64,000 nt of DNA from Pelagibacterales bacterium SAG-MED39 (GCA_014653625.1 JACWEI010000002.1:1-64000); one strand, 5' to 3'. Shown: positions 11,425 through 19,629, counted from the first letter of the stretch. The notes: generated from the letters alone by a model not told the origin. Numbers and translations: made by a program.

Positions 11425-11918
11425 TGTCAAAAGTTGCTATTTACCCAGGTACATTTGATCCAATTACTTTTGGACATATAGATGTAATCAAAAAATCATT
11501 AAAACTATTTGATAAGATTGTAGTGGCGGTATCTGATGGCGAAAATAAAAAATATCTTTTTGATTCATCTGAGAGAATAGAAATTATCAAAAAAGCTCTT
11601 TTTAACGATTTAAGATTAGATAAAAAAAAAATTAATGTTATTTCTTTTTCTTCTCTGACAACTGATTTATGTAAGAAATATAAGTCCAACATTATTCTGA
11701 GAGGATTAAGAGCAGTTTCTGATTTTGAATATGAGTTTCAACTAGCAGGAATGAATAGAAAATTAAATAACAACATAGAAACTATTTTTTTAATGTCAGA
11801 TGTTGAACACCAAATAATATCTTCTAAATTCGTTAAAGAGATTATCAAGTTAAAAGGTGATATTAAAAAATTTACTACAAAAAGTACAATTAAATCATTA
11901 AAAGAAAAATATGAATAG
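11424..11918 (+). CDS. coaD: Phosphopantetheine adenylyltransferase
   Basis: Transfers AMP from ATP to 4'-phosphopantetheine, the penultimate step of coenzyme A synthesis. The nucleotidyltransferase signature is clear at the N-terminus (YPGTFDPITFGHIDVI), with the C-terminal ISSKFVKEI motif matching the family's ISS-T-VRE block. At 164 residues it is standard length. It shares one base with the gyrA stop and overlaps the next gene by 8 bp. Confidence 0.95.
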   Translation: MSKVAIYPGTFDPITFGHIDVIKKSLKLFDKIVVAVSDGENKKYLFDSSERIEIIKKALFNDLRLDKKKINVISFSSLTTDLCKKYKSNIILRGLRAVSDFEYEFQLAGMNRKLNNNIETIFLMSDVEHQIISSKFVKEIIKLKGDIKKFTTKSTIKSLKEKYE

Positions 11919-12471
11919 ATTTTTATTAAAACTATTAATTTTTTTTTTATTTATTACAAATCAATCAATAGCAGAGGAGAATATAATGATTTTGAAGTTA
12001 AAAGATGGTGATGTTAAAATAGAATTATTTCCAGATGTAGCACCAAATCACGTAAAAAGAATTAAAGAATTAGCTGATGCTGGAAAATACAATAATGTTG
12101 TTTTTCATAGAGTGATTGATGGATTTATGGCTCAAACAGGTGATGTAAAATTTGGAAATTCAGAAACTACTGATTTTGATATGAGTAGAGCTGGAATGGG
12201 TGGATCAGATTTTCCTGATCTAAAACAAGAATTTAGTAGTTTGCCTCATGATAGAGGAACATTGTCCATGGCAAGATCTTCAGATCCTGATAGTGCTAAT
12301 AGCCAGTTTTTTATTTGTTTTAAGCCAGCACCATTCTTAGATAGACAGTATACTGTTTTTGGAAAAGTTATTGAAGGTATGGAAAATGTGGATAAAATTA
12401 AAAGAGGTGATGAAAGTAATAACGGCTCTGTTTCAAATCCGGACAAGATAATAAGTTTTAAATCTTTATAG
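11911..12471 (+). CDS. Exported cyclophilin-type peptidyl-prolyl isomerase
   Basis: Catalyses cis-trans isomerisation of proline peptide bonds. Residues 1-21 form a Sec signal peptide (lysine near the N-terminus, long hydrophobic core, cleavage after SIA), so it acts in the periplasm. The mature part is a compact cyclophilin domain with VVFHRVIDGFMAQTGD, FSSLPHDRGTLSMAR and NSQFFICF, which include the catalytic Arg and the cyclosporin-site residues of the family. It overlaps coaD by 8 bp and is followed 5 bp later by tgt. A ppiA-like name would fit, but the exact orthologue is not determined. Confidence 0.92.
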   Translation: MNRFLLKLLIFFLFITNQSIAEENIMILKLKDGDVKIELFPDVAPNHVKRIKELADAGKYNNVVFHRVIDGFMAQTGDVKFGNSETTDFDMSRAGMGGSDFPDLKQEFSSLPHDRGTLSMARSSDPDSANSQFFICFKPAPFLDRQYTVFGKVIEGMENVDKIKRGDESNNGSVSNPDKIISFKSL

Positions 12472-12476
12472 TTTTA

Positions 12477-13589
12477 ATGGCATTAAAAAATTTTGCCTTT
12501 AAAATTTTTAGTAAAGATAAGTATGCAAGATGTGGTTTAATTGAAACTCATCGAGGTAATATCCATACACCCGCATTTATGCCGGTTGGAACTCAAGCCA
12601 CAGTTAAGGCATGTACAATTGATGATATCAAAAAAACTGGAGCAGAAATTATTCTAGGTAATACTTATCATTTAATGATAAGGCCTGGTGTAAATAGAAT
12701 AGAAACCGCTGGCGGTTTACATAAATTTATGAATTGTGATCTTCCAATTTTAACTGACTCTGGTGGATTCCAAGTTATGTCTTTATCTAAACTGAATAAG
12801 ATTGATCGTGAAAAGGGTGCAATTTTTAACTCACATGTTGATGGAAAAAAATTCTACCTTAGTCCTGAAGAAAGTATTAGAATTCAACTAGGTTTGAATT
12901 CAGACATTGTAATGATTATGGATGAATGTCCTAAAAATTCCAATGATTATAATTTAATCAAGAAATCAATGGAGCTTTCATTGTACTGGGCAGAGAGATC
13001 TAAAAAGGCCTTTGGAAACAATCCTCACAAAGCTTTGTTCGGTATTGTTCAGGGCGGACTTTTTAAAGATTTAAGGATTAAATCACTAAGTGAACTTGTT
13101 AAAATTGATTTTGACGGTTATGCCATGGGAGGACTAGCAGTAGGGGAGTCTCAAAAACAAATGTTTAATGTACTGGATGATATAAAAGAATTTTTACCGA
13201 CAGATAAACCACATTATTTGATGGGTGTGGGCACACCCTCCGATATACTAGGCGCTGTTAAAAGAGGTATTGACATGTTTGATTGTGTTTTACCCACTAG
13301 ATCTGGAAGAACAGGTTTAGCCTTTACATGGAATGGTAGAATAAATATAAAAAATAACAAATATCAGAATGACAATTCTCCTATAGATATTAATTGTACA
13401 AATTTAAACTTAAATAAATATTCAAAGAATTACTTAAATCATCTATTTAACACTAACGAAATTTTAGCCTCAATGATTCTTACATTGCACAATATTAATT
13501 TTTATCAGGAGCTTATGTCAGAAATTCGAAATAGTATTAATCAAGGAACTTTTAGTGAATTTCACAATAAATACATAGATAAGTTGTAA
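12477..13589 (+). CDS. tgt: tRNA-guanine transglycosylase, with a degenerate zinc site
   Basis: Exchanges guanine-34 of tRNAs with GUN anticodons for the queuosine precursor preQ1. TIM-barrel enzyme with the nucleophile region LTDSGGFQVMSLS (~residues 90-103), GGLAVGE and the second catalytic block FDCVLPTRSGRTG. The 370-residue length is normal. Oddity: the C-terminal zinc motif, usually C-x-C-x2-C plus a later His, reads INCTNLNLNKYS, so only the first Cys remains; the His in LTLHNINFY is kept. The reading frame is intact and the surrounding YS-x2-YL-x-HLF block is conserved, so this is substitution rather than a frameshift. Function is probably retained; the zinc loss is notable. Confidence 0.94.
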   Translation: MALKNFAFKIFSKDKYARCGLIETHRGNIHTPAFMPVGTQATVKACTIDDIKKTGAEIILGNTYHLMIRPGVNRIETAGGLHKFMNCDLPILTDSGGFQVMSLSKLNKIDREKGAIFNSHVDGKKFYLSPEESIRIQLGLNSDIVMIMDECPKNSNDYNLIKKSMELSLYWAERSKKAFGNNPHKALFGIVQGGLFKDLRIKSLSELVKIDFDGYAMGGLAVGESQKQMFNVLDDIKEFLPTDKPHYLMGVGTPSDILGAVKRGIDMFDCVLPTRSGRTGLAFTWNGRINIKNNKYQNDNSPIDINCTNLNLNKYSKNYLNHLFNTNEILASMILTLHNINFYQELMSEIRNSINQGTFSEFHNKYIDKL

Positions 13590-13613
13590 GAGTCTTTTAT
13601 TTGACTGTTCAAA

Positions 13614-13640
13614 TTGACATTTGAATTATTTAGATAAATA
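13614..13640 (+). promoter_or_regulatory. Putative promoter of tRNA-Lys
   Basis: A perfect TTGACA (13614-13619) and a TAAATA box (13635-13640) are separated by 15 bp, a little short of the optimum. Initiation would fall about 25 bp before the tRNA 5' end. It lies on the chromosomal side of the insertion, so the tRNA keeps its native promoter. Assigned by motif only. Confidence 0.4.
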
Positions 13641-13674
13641 TGTATATAACAACATATTCTTTATGAATATATGT

Positions 13675-13750
<76 letters not shown>

Positions 13751-13813
13751 CATTTATTCCATTTAATAGCCAAAATATACCTTTTTTAAAGTATTAAAAT
13801 TTTTAAAAAAAAG

Positions 13814-13833
13814 GTGTACGGTAAGTGTGCGGT
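13814..13833 (+). repeat. Paired 11-bp-spaced motif, left end of tRNA-Lys element
   Basis: GTGTACGGT and GTGTGCGGT begin 11 bp apart (13814 and 13825). The same pair layout recurs at 15373-15392 in the same orientation and at 15294-15312 inverted. One helical turn between half-sites near an attachment site is the layout of integrase arm-type or excisionase sites. It also sits just upstream of the cargo gene, so a promoter or operator role is an alternative. Confidence 0.5.
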
Positions 13834-13848
13834 TTTTTAATATTAAAA

Positions 13849-15219
13849 ATGAAAAAATTATTCAATATTATTATCATTTTTCTTCTATTCACTAGTAGTA
13901 TTTTTGCAGCTGATGAAATTGAAAAAGGTAAAACTTTACTGAAGTCATTATCGAAAAAAAGCCTAACTAAAAAAGAGACTATCTCTTTTTTAAATGAATA
14001 CGCAGTTATTATAGAAGATGAAAGGGGTGATGGAGAAGTAACATATGTTTTTGATGATGACAAATATAGCAGATATAAGGGTACAGAAATTATCTCAACA
14101 GATGTTTGGAGGTTTAGCAATTTAGGCGCATTAAGATTATTTAATAAAGATATTAAAATGACTTGGAAAATTAAGATCAGTGACAAAGAAAATCTTATTA
14201 ATATCAAAACCAAATTTGATCCAGTTGGTAAATTATATGGGTTTGAGGTAAAGACTAAAAAAGAATTTTTAGATCAAATAGAACAAATCAAACAAGCTGA
14301 AATACAAAAAAAAGAAGCCATTGAAAAAGCCAAAATTGAAAAACAGAAAAAATTAGAGGAGGAAAAAATAGCAGAGGAACAGAAACGTAAAGAAGAAGAA
14401 AGAAAATTAGAACAAGAACGTATAGCTGCAGAGCAAAAACTTGAGGAAGAAAAGAGAAAATTAGAAGAAGAACGTCAAGCTGCCGAGCAAAAACTTGAGG
14501 AAGAAAAGAGAAAATTAGAAGAAGAACGTCTAGCTGCCGAGCAAAAACTTGAGGAAGAAAAGAGAAAATTAGAAGAAGAAAAATTAGCACTTCAGAAAGA
14601 ATTGGAAGAACTTAAAAAAAAGAAGGCTGAAAAAACACCAGCACAAATAAAAAAAGAAGAGAAAGAAAGACTTAAACAAGAAAAATTAGCTGCTAAGAAA
14701 AAAGCTAAAGAAGAGAAAGAAAGACTAAAACAAGAAAAATTAGCTGCTAAGAAAAAAGCTAAAGAAGAGAAAGAAAGACTAAAACAAGAAAAATTAGCTG
14801 AACAAGAAAAAATAAAGCAACAAAAAATTGAAGATGAAAAAGAAAAAAAAAGAATAGCAGAAGAGAAAAAAATTTTGAATTATCCTAGTTTAATCGAATT
14901 AATTCCGTTTGAAGTTGGTGCAATCGAAGAAAAGCAGCTAAATGATTTAAAAGGTAATAAGATTCGTGTTAAAAAAATCACCATTAATACAATTGATGAC
15001 TCAACCTATACTTCACTTGGTAAAGTTTCTATTTATTATATGGATGGAGGTGCTTTTAAATATTTAAGTCTGCAATGTATTTTAAATGGTGATAATGCAA
15101 CTGAATATTTACAATATTCAAATGGTAAAATTAAAACAGTGCAAATTGTAGGAACAGTAAAAATGTATAGAAGGGCATTTGGAATGGTTTTAGAACCTTG
15201 TGAGTGGACTACTAGATAG
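13849..15219 (+). CDS. Secreted protein with long charged single alpha-helix (unknown function)
   Basis: Not recognised as a known family. With the ATG at 13849 it has 456 residues; an upstream GTG at 13825 would put extra residues before an otherwise perfect signal peptide (MKKLFNIIIIFLLF, cleavage after IFA), so the later start is chosen. Residues ~20-140 form a globular domain. Residues ~144-344 are an uninterrupted Glu/Lys/Arg helix with two sets of 18-residue repeats: E-rich KLEEEKRKLEEER-type (~184-247) and K-rich KAKEEKERLKQEKLAA-type (~264-324). Residues 345-456 are a beta-looking domain with two cysteines. The plan recalls TolA, but with a cleavable signal instead of a membrane anchor. 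It is the only gene of the tRNA-Lys element. Confidence 0.8.
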   Translation: MKKLFNIIIIFLLFTSSIFAADEIEKGKTLLKSLSKKSLTKKETISFLNEYAVIIEDERGDGEVTYVFDDDKYSRYKGTEIISTDVWRFSNLGALRLFNKDIKMTWKIKISDKENLINIKTKFDPVGKLYGFEVKTKKEFLDQIEQIKQAEIQKKEAIEKAKIEKQKKLEEEKIAEEQKRKEEERKLEQERIAAEQKLEEEKRKLEEERQAAEQKLEEEKRKLEEERLAAEQKLEEEKRKLEEEKLALQKELEELKKKKAEKTPAQIKKEEKERLKQEKLAAKKKAKEEKERLKQEKLAAKKKAKEEKERLKQEKLAEQEKIKQQKIEDEKEKKRIAEEKKILNYPSLIELIPFEVGAIEEKQLNDLKGNKIRVKKITINTIDDSTYTSLGKVSIYYMDGGAFKYLSLQCILNGDNATEYLQYSNGKIKTVQIVGTVKMYRRAFGMVLEPCEWTTR

Positions 15220-15293
15220 ATTTGATAACTTAAAACAATAGTTAGTAATTAATCATTAAGCAATTCCTCTGCACGGAACTACACAACAAAAAA

Positions 15294-15312
15294 CTGTACA
15301 CTTTCTAAACAC
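15294..15312 (-). repeat. Paired 11-bp-spaced motif, inverted copy
   Basis: Read on the minus strand, GTGTTTAGA and GTGTACAG begin 11 bp apart. The GTGTACAG half matches the copy at 15373 and faces it in opposite orientation. Interpreted as an arm-type recombination site. Confidence 0.45.
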
Positions 15313-15372
15313 TTGAAAAAAAGTCTGAAAATCCAAAAACTAAACACTTTTTTTAAATTTTAAAAAATTAAA

Positions 15373-15392
15373 GTGTACAGTGAGTGTACAGT
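15373..15392 (+). repeat. Paired 11-bp-spaced motif, right end of tRNA-Lys element
   Basis: GTGTACAGT occurs twice, starting at 15373 and 15384, 11 bp apart. It matches the left-end pair at 13814 (GTGTACGGT / GTGTGCGGT) and is followed by TTTT in both places. About 107 bp separate it from the right repeat; the left pair lies about 63 bp from its repeat. Confidence 0.5.
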
Positions 15393-15498
15393 TTTATATT
15401 TTAAATTTTACGCATTTATTTAATTCTAAACCCCTCATACGAACGTTAAACGAAGGTTTTTTTGTTTTAAACTGGAAATTTAGCTGTTGTGTAACTTT

Positions 15499-15543
15499 CT
15501 TTTAAGGAATGGGTCGATGGTTCGAGTCCATCAGGGCTCACCA
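15499..15543 (+). repeat. attR-like 45-bp repeat: orphan 3' half of tRNA-Lys
   Basis: Exact copy of the tRNA-Lys sequence from the anticodon loop through CCA, with no 5' half in front. It is the displaced chromosomal 3' half left by integration and cannot give a functional tRNA. Confidence 0.9.
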
Positions 15544-15567
15544 TAATGTTTAAATAAACATTAAGAT

Positions 15568-16392
15568 TTAAGATATGTTAATCGGTGGATAATCTATAAT
15601 TATTTTATTAGTCCATTCATTTATTTTTTTAATTCTATTATCAGCAGAAGGATGTGTACTCATAAACTCTGGAGGCGCTTTTCCCTTATTGAATTTTTTC
15701 ATTCTTTCCCAAATATTTACTGTTTCTCTTATGTCATACCCTGATAAAGATGAAAAAATCATACCAAGATAATCTGCTTCACTTTCTTGTTTTCTATTAA
15801 AGGGATTCATAATCCCTAACTGAGATAACAAACCAACAGTATTCATCCCAGTTGTCCTATTGACCGTAGAAAGTTTTCCTCCTGATAAAATGTCAATTAT
15901 TTGTGTGCTTGCATTCAGTATAGCCCCTCTACTTGCACGTTCTACAGAATGTTTAGCTACAGCATGTGCAATTTCATGACCCATTACTGCGGCTAATCCA
16001 TTTAAATTTTTTGTGACATCTAACATTCCTGTATAAACAGCTATTTTACCACCTGGCATACACCACGCATTTCTTACTTTATCATTTTTAATCAATATAT
16101 ATTCCCAATCAAAATTGGCAGTAGGGTCATTTTGATTTGTTTCATAGAAATATTGACTTATAGAATTTTCCATTTTTTTCCCAATTTCTTTAATTTGGAC
16201 TAAATTAGAATCAGTTATTAATTTTTCTTTTTCTTTTACTTTTTCGTAAACTTGAGCAGCTTGAGCATTCAATTTAGACTCAGGTATAATCTTAAATTGT
16301 TTTCGATCTGTAATAGGGGCCGTAGAACATGCATTTAAAATTAGTCCACCACACCCACAACCCATATACGATAAAAATTTTCTTCTATTCAT
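15568..16392 (-). CDS. M48-family metalloprotease, Tat-exported lipoprotein
   Basis: Zinc peptidase with the HExxH motif in MGHEIAHAVAKH (near residue 139) and the downstream third-ligand region ESEADYLG, both typical of M48 (HtpX/BepA-like) enzymes. The N-terminus combines a twin-arginine motif (NRRKFLS) with a lipobox (LNAC, Cys at ~22), so it should be exported folded by Tat and lipid-anchored facing the periplasm. BepA-type relatives act in outer-membrane protein quality control; that role is inferred. At 274 residues it lacks the TPR extension of BepA. It lies just outside the right border of the tRNA-Lys element, and its stop is 25 bp from the repeat. Confidence 0.88.
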   Translation of the reverse strand: MNRRKFLSYMGCGCGGLILNACSTAPITDRKQFKIIPESKLNAQAAQVYEKVKEKEKLITDSNLVQIKEIGKKMENSISQYFYETNQNDPTANFDWEYILIKNDKVRNAWCMPGGKIAVYTGMLDVTKNLNGLAAVMGHEIAHAVAKHSVERASRGAILNASTQIIDILSGGKLSTVNRTTGMNTVGLLSQLGIMNPFNRKQESEADYLGMIFSSLSGYDIRETVNIWERMKKFNKGKAPPEFMSTHPSADNRIKKINEWTNKIIIDYPPINIS

Positions 16393-16422
16393 TTTGATAT
16401 AACATTGATAATGTATTTTATA

Positions 16423-16500
16423 ATGAATTTAAATAATAAAATTTTAATCATTCTTTTTATTATTGCTATTTCTTTTGTAATTTATTCAAGTTTTAAATAA
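16423..16500 (+). CDS. Possible 25-residue single-span membrane peptide
   Basis: A short frame starting ATG-AAT-TTA and ending 3 bp before the DUF502 gene start. The product is a short polar N-terminus, about 17 hydrophobic residues (KILIILFIIAISFVIYS) and a Lys end, i.e. one membrane helix. Close spacing to the next gene suggests a translated leader or tiny membrane protein, but no strong ribosome binding site is seen and AT-rich DNA readily gives such frames. Confidence 0.25.
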   Translation: MNLNNKILIILFIIAISFVIYSSFK

Positions 16501-16503
16501 AAA

Positions 16504-17121
16504 ATGTCAAAAAATAAAAAAAGAAAATCGCTGACTTTACTCCTAAGGAATTACTTTATAACTGGAGTTGTTGTTTTAATACCAATTGGTTTTACACTTT
16601 ATTTAAGTAAATTTTTTATTGGTTTATCCTCGAAAATCATTCCACAAAATATTAATCCAAATAGCTATTTGCCATATGCAATCCCTGGAATTGAAATTAT
16701 TATTTCGATTATCTTTATTACTATTATTGGTGGATTATCATTGTCTTTTTTAGGTAAAAGAATTTTAAAATTAATTGATGATTTATTTAAAAGAATTCCA
16801 TTTTTAAGAACGATATATTCAGCAATATTACAAATGACTGAGTCATTTTCTAACAAAGATGATAAAAAAAAAAGTGTAGTATTGATAGAATATCCAAGAA
16901 AAGGTGTTTGGGCTGTAGGTTTCGCAACTAAAGAAAATACTGGAGAAATGGCTCAAAAAACTAATCAAAAATTAATTAATGTTTTTGTTCCAACTACACC
17001 AAATCCTACTAGTGGTTTTTTATTAATGTTTCCTATCGATGATGTTATTTATTTAAATATGTCTTTTGAAGAGGCTTCTAAATTTATTGTCTCAGCCGGA
17101 ACTTCTTCTGGGAAGATTTAA
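16504..17121 (+). CDS. DUF502 family membrane protein
   Basis: A 205-residue integral membrane protein with two N-terminal membrane segments (GVVVLIPIGFTLYLSKFFIG and a second near residues 60-85) and a C-terminal soluble domain with VLIEYPRKGVWAVGFAT and FVPTTPNPTSGFLLMFP, diagnostic for DUF502. Function is unknown; the PNPTSG loop is the most conserved feature. Its 3' end overlaps the convergent recG by 4 bp. DUF502 next to recG is a recurrent neighbourhood in alphaproteobacteria as I recall it. Confidence 0.88.
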   Translation: MSKNKKRKSLTLLLRNYFITGVVVLIPIGFTLYLSKFFIGLSSKIIPQNINPNSYLPYAIPGIEIIISIIFITIIGGLSLSFLGKRILKLIDDLFKRIPFLRTIYSAILQMTESFSNKDDKKKSVVLIEYPRKGVWAVGFATKENTGEMAQKTNQKLINVFVPTTPNPTSGFLLMFPIDDVIYLNMSFEEASKFIVSAGTSSGKI

Positions 17122-19175
17122 GCAATATCATTAATAATATCTGCTCTATCATATAGTTTTATAAGAGGTTTAAATTTTCCTATATCTTCATTTGATTTTT
17201 CAATTCTAGACATTTCCTTTTCTGCTAGTAAAAAAAGATCTTTATCATGAATAGGATCTGCTAACTTGAAATTTTTTAATCCACTTTGTTTGAAACCTAA
17301 AATATCACCAAAACCCCTTATTTTCATGTCTTCTTCGGAAATATAGAATCCATCATTCGACTCTTTTAAGATATTTATTCTTTTTTTAGCATTTTCACTC
17401 AAATTAGATTTGAACATTAATATACATGATGAGTCTTTATTCCCTCGACCAACCCTCCCTCTAAGTTGATGCAATTGTGATAAACCAAATTTGTTTGCAT
17501 TTTCTATTATAATGACGTTTGCATTTGGAAAATCTATACCAACTTCAATAACTGTTGTTGAAACTAAAATTTTAAATTCATTGTTTAAAAATTTTTTTAA
17601 TATTAAATCTTTTTCTTCAGTGTCAGTTTTTCCATGTAATAATTTTACTTGGTTAGGGAATAAATTATTAAGATATTCAAATTTCTTGACTGCGGATGAA
17701 TGATCCAACTTTTTCGACTCCTCTATTAATGGGCAAACCCAAAAAATTTGATTATTCAAATGAATTTCGTTTTTTATGAACTTTATAACCTCATCAATTT
17801 TATTTTCTAATTTACTATAGGTTTTTATTGGTTTTCTAGATTTTGGTTTTTCACGTATTATAGAAAGGTCCATATCACCATAAATTGTCATAGTTAATGT
17901 TCTAGGTATTGGTGTAGCTGTCATCAATAGAATATCACAGTTATTCCCTCCTTTGTCTGATAATTTTTTTCTTTGATTTACACCAAACTTATGTTGTTCA
18001 TCTATTATTATTAAACCAAGATTTTTAAAATCTACTTTCTTTTGAAAAATTGCATGAGTCCCAAAAATTATATCAATTTTGTTTGATGCTAGTTTATTGA
18101 GAATAATTTTTTTATCAGAATATTTTGATTTACCTGTGATTAGCTCACTGCTAATTTCTTTTGAAAATATATTCTTAAATAATAAAAAATGTTGTTTTGC
18201 TAATATTTCAGTAGGAGCCATAAATGCAACTTGAAATCCAGAGTTAATCGTATTGAAGGCTGCTAGTAGTGCAATGATTGTTTTTCCACTACCAACATCA
18301 CCTTGTAACAACCTAAACATTTTTGTTGAAGAATTAAGATCTTTATTGATTTCGTCTAGAGTATTTATTTGATCATTTGTAAGAAAAAAATTTAATTTTT
18401 TGATTATTTCTGATTGTTTTTTTTCGTTTATAACTTTATTTTTTTTCTTAATTTTTTTAATCTTACTCCTGATTTCTGAATTAACCAAAAATGTTGAAAA
18501 AATCTCATCAAATGCAAGTCTTTTATAAAAATTTTTTTTGTGATTTCCAGTATTTTCAGGTTTATGTAATTCTATTATTGCTTTATTCCAACTTATATTT
18601 TCAAATTTATCTATTATACTTTTTGTATGCCATTCATCTAGTAATGGTAAATTTTTAATTACTTGATTGATAATTTTATTATACAATCTTTCAGATATTC
18701 CTTCTGTTAAAGAATAAGTGTTATGTTTTTGTTTGATTAATGAGGAATTTTCAGAAATATATTTTGGATTTGTTATTTGATACTTATTATTAAAATAACT
18801 AACCTTTCCACTAATTGTAATTTCTTTATTTAAAGGCAATATTTTCTTTATGTATCCCTCGTAGCTGTTAAAGAATATACAGTCAATTTTTCCACTATTA
18901 TCTGAACATAGAACTTTATTAGGTAAATTTTTTACACGAGGAAAAGAGTACTTTAAAGGCACTACTGTAACTGTTTGATTATCTCCAATTCTCAAATCTT
19001 TTATTTGAGAAGATACACTTCTATCTGTATAAAATTTAGGTAATTTCCATAACAAATCAAAAATATTATAAATATTTTTCTTTTTTAGTAAATTGGCAGT
19101 TTTGATACCAACTCCTTTCAAAGACGTTAAATCTGTCAATAAATATTTATAATTACTTTTATTATTCATAAACAA
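17118..19175 (-). CDS. recG: ATP-dependent DNA helicase RecG
   Basis: Branch-migrating helicase that remodels stalled replication forks and Holliday junctions. An N-terminal wedge/OB domain is followed by the SF2 helicase core: Walker A LLQGDVGSGKTIIALL (near residue 290), DEQH box (IIDEQHKFGVNQR), TATPIPRTL, and the C-terminal QLRGRVGRG and EEDMKIRGFGDILG blocks that distinguish RecG. The 685-residue length is standard. It is divergent from sdhE, with 18 bp between the starts, so promoters must extend into coding sequence. Confidence 0.96.
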   Translation of the reverse strand: MFMNNKSNYKYLLTDLTSLKGVGIKTANLLKKKNIYNIFDLLWKLPKFYTDRSVSSQIKDLRIGDNQTVTVVPLKYSFPRVKNLPNKVLCSDNSGKIDCIFFNSYEGYIKKILPLNKEITISGKVSYFNNKYQITNPKYISENSSLIKQKHNTYSLTEGISERLYNKIINQVIKNLPLLDEWHTKSIIDKFENISWNKAIIELHKPENTGNHKKNFYKRLAFDEIFSTFLVNSEIRSKIKKIKKKNKVINEKKQSEIIKKLNFFLTNDQINTLDEINKDLNSSTKMFRLLQGDVGSGKTIIALLAAFNTINSGFQVAFMAPTEILAKQHFLLFKNIFSKEISSELITGKSKYSDKKIILNKLASNKIDIIFGTHAIFQKKVDFKNLGLIIIDEQHKFGVNQRKKLSDKGGNNCDILLMTATPIPRTLTMTIYGDMDLSIIREKPKSRKPIKTYSKLENKIDEVIKFIKNEIHLNNQIFWVCPLIEESKKLDHSSAVKKFEYLNNLFPNQVKLLHGKTDTEEKDLILKKFLNNEFKILVSTTVIEVGIDFPNANVIIIENANKFGLSQLHQLRGRVGRGNKDSSCILMFKSNLSENAKKRINILKESNDGFYISEEDMKIRGFGDILGFKQSGLKNFKLADPIHDKDLFLLAEKEMSRIEKSNEDIGKFKPLIKLYDRADIINDIA

Positions 19176-19193
19176 ATAATATATATTCTAATT

Positions 19194-19463
19194 ATGGATC
19201 CCAATATAGAACAATTAAAAAAAAAAATTATTTATAGATCTAATTACCGTGGCACAAAAGAAATGGATAAGTTATTGGGTGCTTTTACAAAAAAATATAT
19301 TAACGAATTAGATAATAATGATCTGCTTTTATTAGAAAAATTATTAGATATTGATGATACTAATCTTTATAATTTTTATAATGGTTTAAAAACTGAAGTT
19401 GAATTTGAGGTAAATAAAGTCAATGCCCTATTTAAAAACTTTGTATACAACAAAAAAAAATAG
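19194..19463 (+). CDS. sdhE: Succinate dehydrogenase flavinylation factor SdhE
   Basis: Promotes covalent attachment of FAD to the SdhA subunit. An 89-residue helical protein with the diagnostic YRGTKEMD motif (RGxxE) near residue 20 and a DNNDLLLLEKLLDIDD segment typical of the DUF339/CptB/YgfY family. Divergent pairing with recG is a common alphaproteobacterial arrangement. Its stop codon directly abuts the CCA end of tRNA-Ser on the other strand. Confidence 0.9.
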   Translation: MDPNIEQLKKKIIYRSNYRGTKEMDKLLGAFTKKYINELDNNDLLLLEKLLDIDDTNLYNFYNGLKTEVEFEVNKVNALFKNFVYNKKK

Positions 19464-19553
19464 TGGCGGAGAGACTGGGATTCGAACCCAGGAAAGAGTT
19501 GCCCCTTTGCCGGTTTTCAAGACCGGTGCTTTCAACCGCTCAGCCATCTCTCC
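19464..19553 (-). tRNA. tRNA-Ser(UGA)
   Basis: Minus-strand gene with long variable arm. Acceptor GGAGAGA pairs with TCTCTCC, discriminator G, encoded CCA; anticodon stem CCGGT/ACCGG around loop CTTGAAA (anticodon TGA); T-arm CTGGG-TTCGAAT-CCCAG. Its 5' half up to the end of the anticodon loop is repeated exactly at 24049-24089. The functional gene is therefore a hybrid: 3' half chromosomal, 5' half and promoter carried by the restriction-modification island. Confidence 0.97.
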
Positions 19554-19555
19554 GT
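19515..19555 (-). repeat. 41-bp direct repeat, left border (5' half of intact tRNA-Ser)
   Basis: Identical to 24049-24089. It runs from the end of the anticodon loop to 2 bp upstream of the tRNA 5' end and diverges immediately outside both limits. Confidence 0.9.
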
Positions 19556-19564
19556 TTGCAAGGT

Positions 19565-19593
19565 TTTATAAGTATAATATTAAAATTCAACAA
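19565..19593 (-). promoter_or_regulatory. Island-borne promoter for tRNA-Ser
   Basis: On the minus strand TTGTTG (19588-19593) and TATAAA (19565-19570) are separated by 17 bp, placing initiation just upstream of the tRNA. A matching arrangement (TAGTTG, 17 bp, TATAAA) precedes the orphan half at 24089, so both copies appear to keep a related promoter. Confidence 0.5.
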
Positions 19594-19629
19594 AAAAACA
19601 GACTAAAGTTTTTAATAAATTTTTGTTTT

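Larger units (their letters stand above)
15220..15498. other. Non-coding right end of the tRNA-Lys element
   Basis: No convincing gene. The stretch contains an inverted paired motif (15294-15312), a direct paired motif (15373-15392), an ATG-poor AT-rich spacer and the sequence leading into the right repeat. Its content is what is expected of an attachment-site arm region. Confidence 0.55.

Noticed and set aside
13825..13848. Upstream GTG start for the tRNA-Lys element gene
   Set aside because: It would place MCGFLILK before a complete signal peptide; the ATG at 13849 is better, and the added bases include the paired motif region.
14288..14590. Minus-strand frame of repeated LLLIFSFLPQVFARQLDV units
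   Set aside because: Antisense shadow of the tandem KLEEEKRKLEEE repeats; the periodicity belongs to the plus-strand gene.
14400..14830. Tandem 54-bp repeats as a minisatellite or CRISPR-like array
   Set aside because: They are in frame, contiguous without spacers and encode the helical repeats of the secreted protein.
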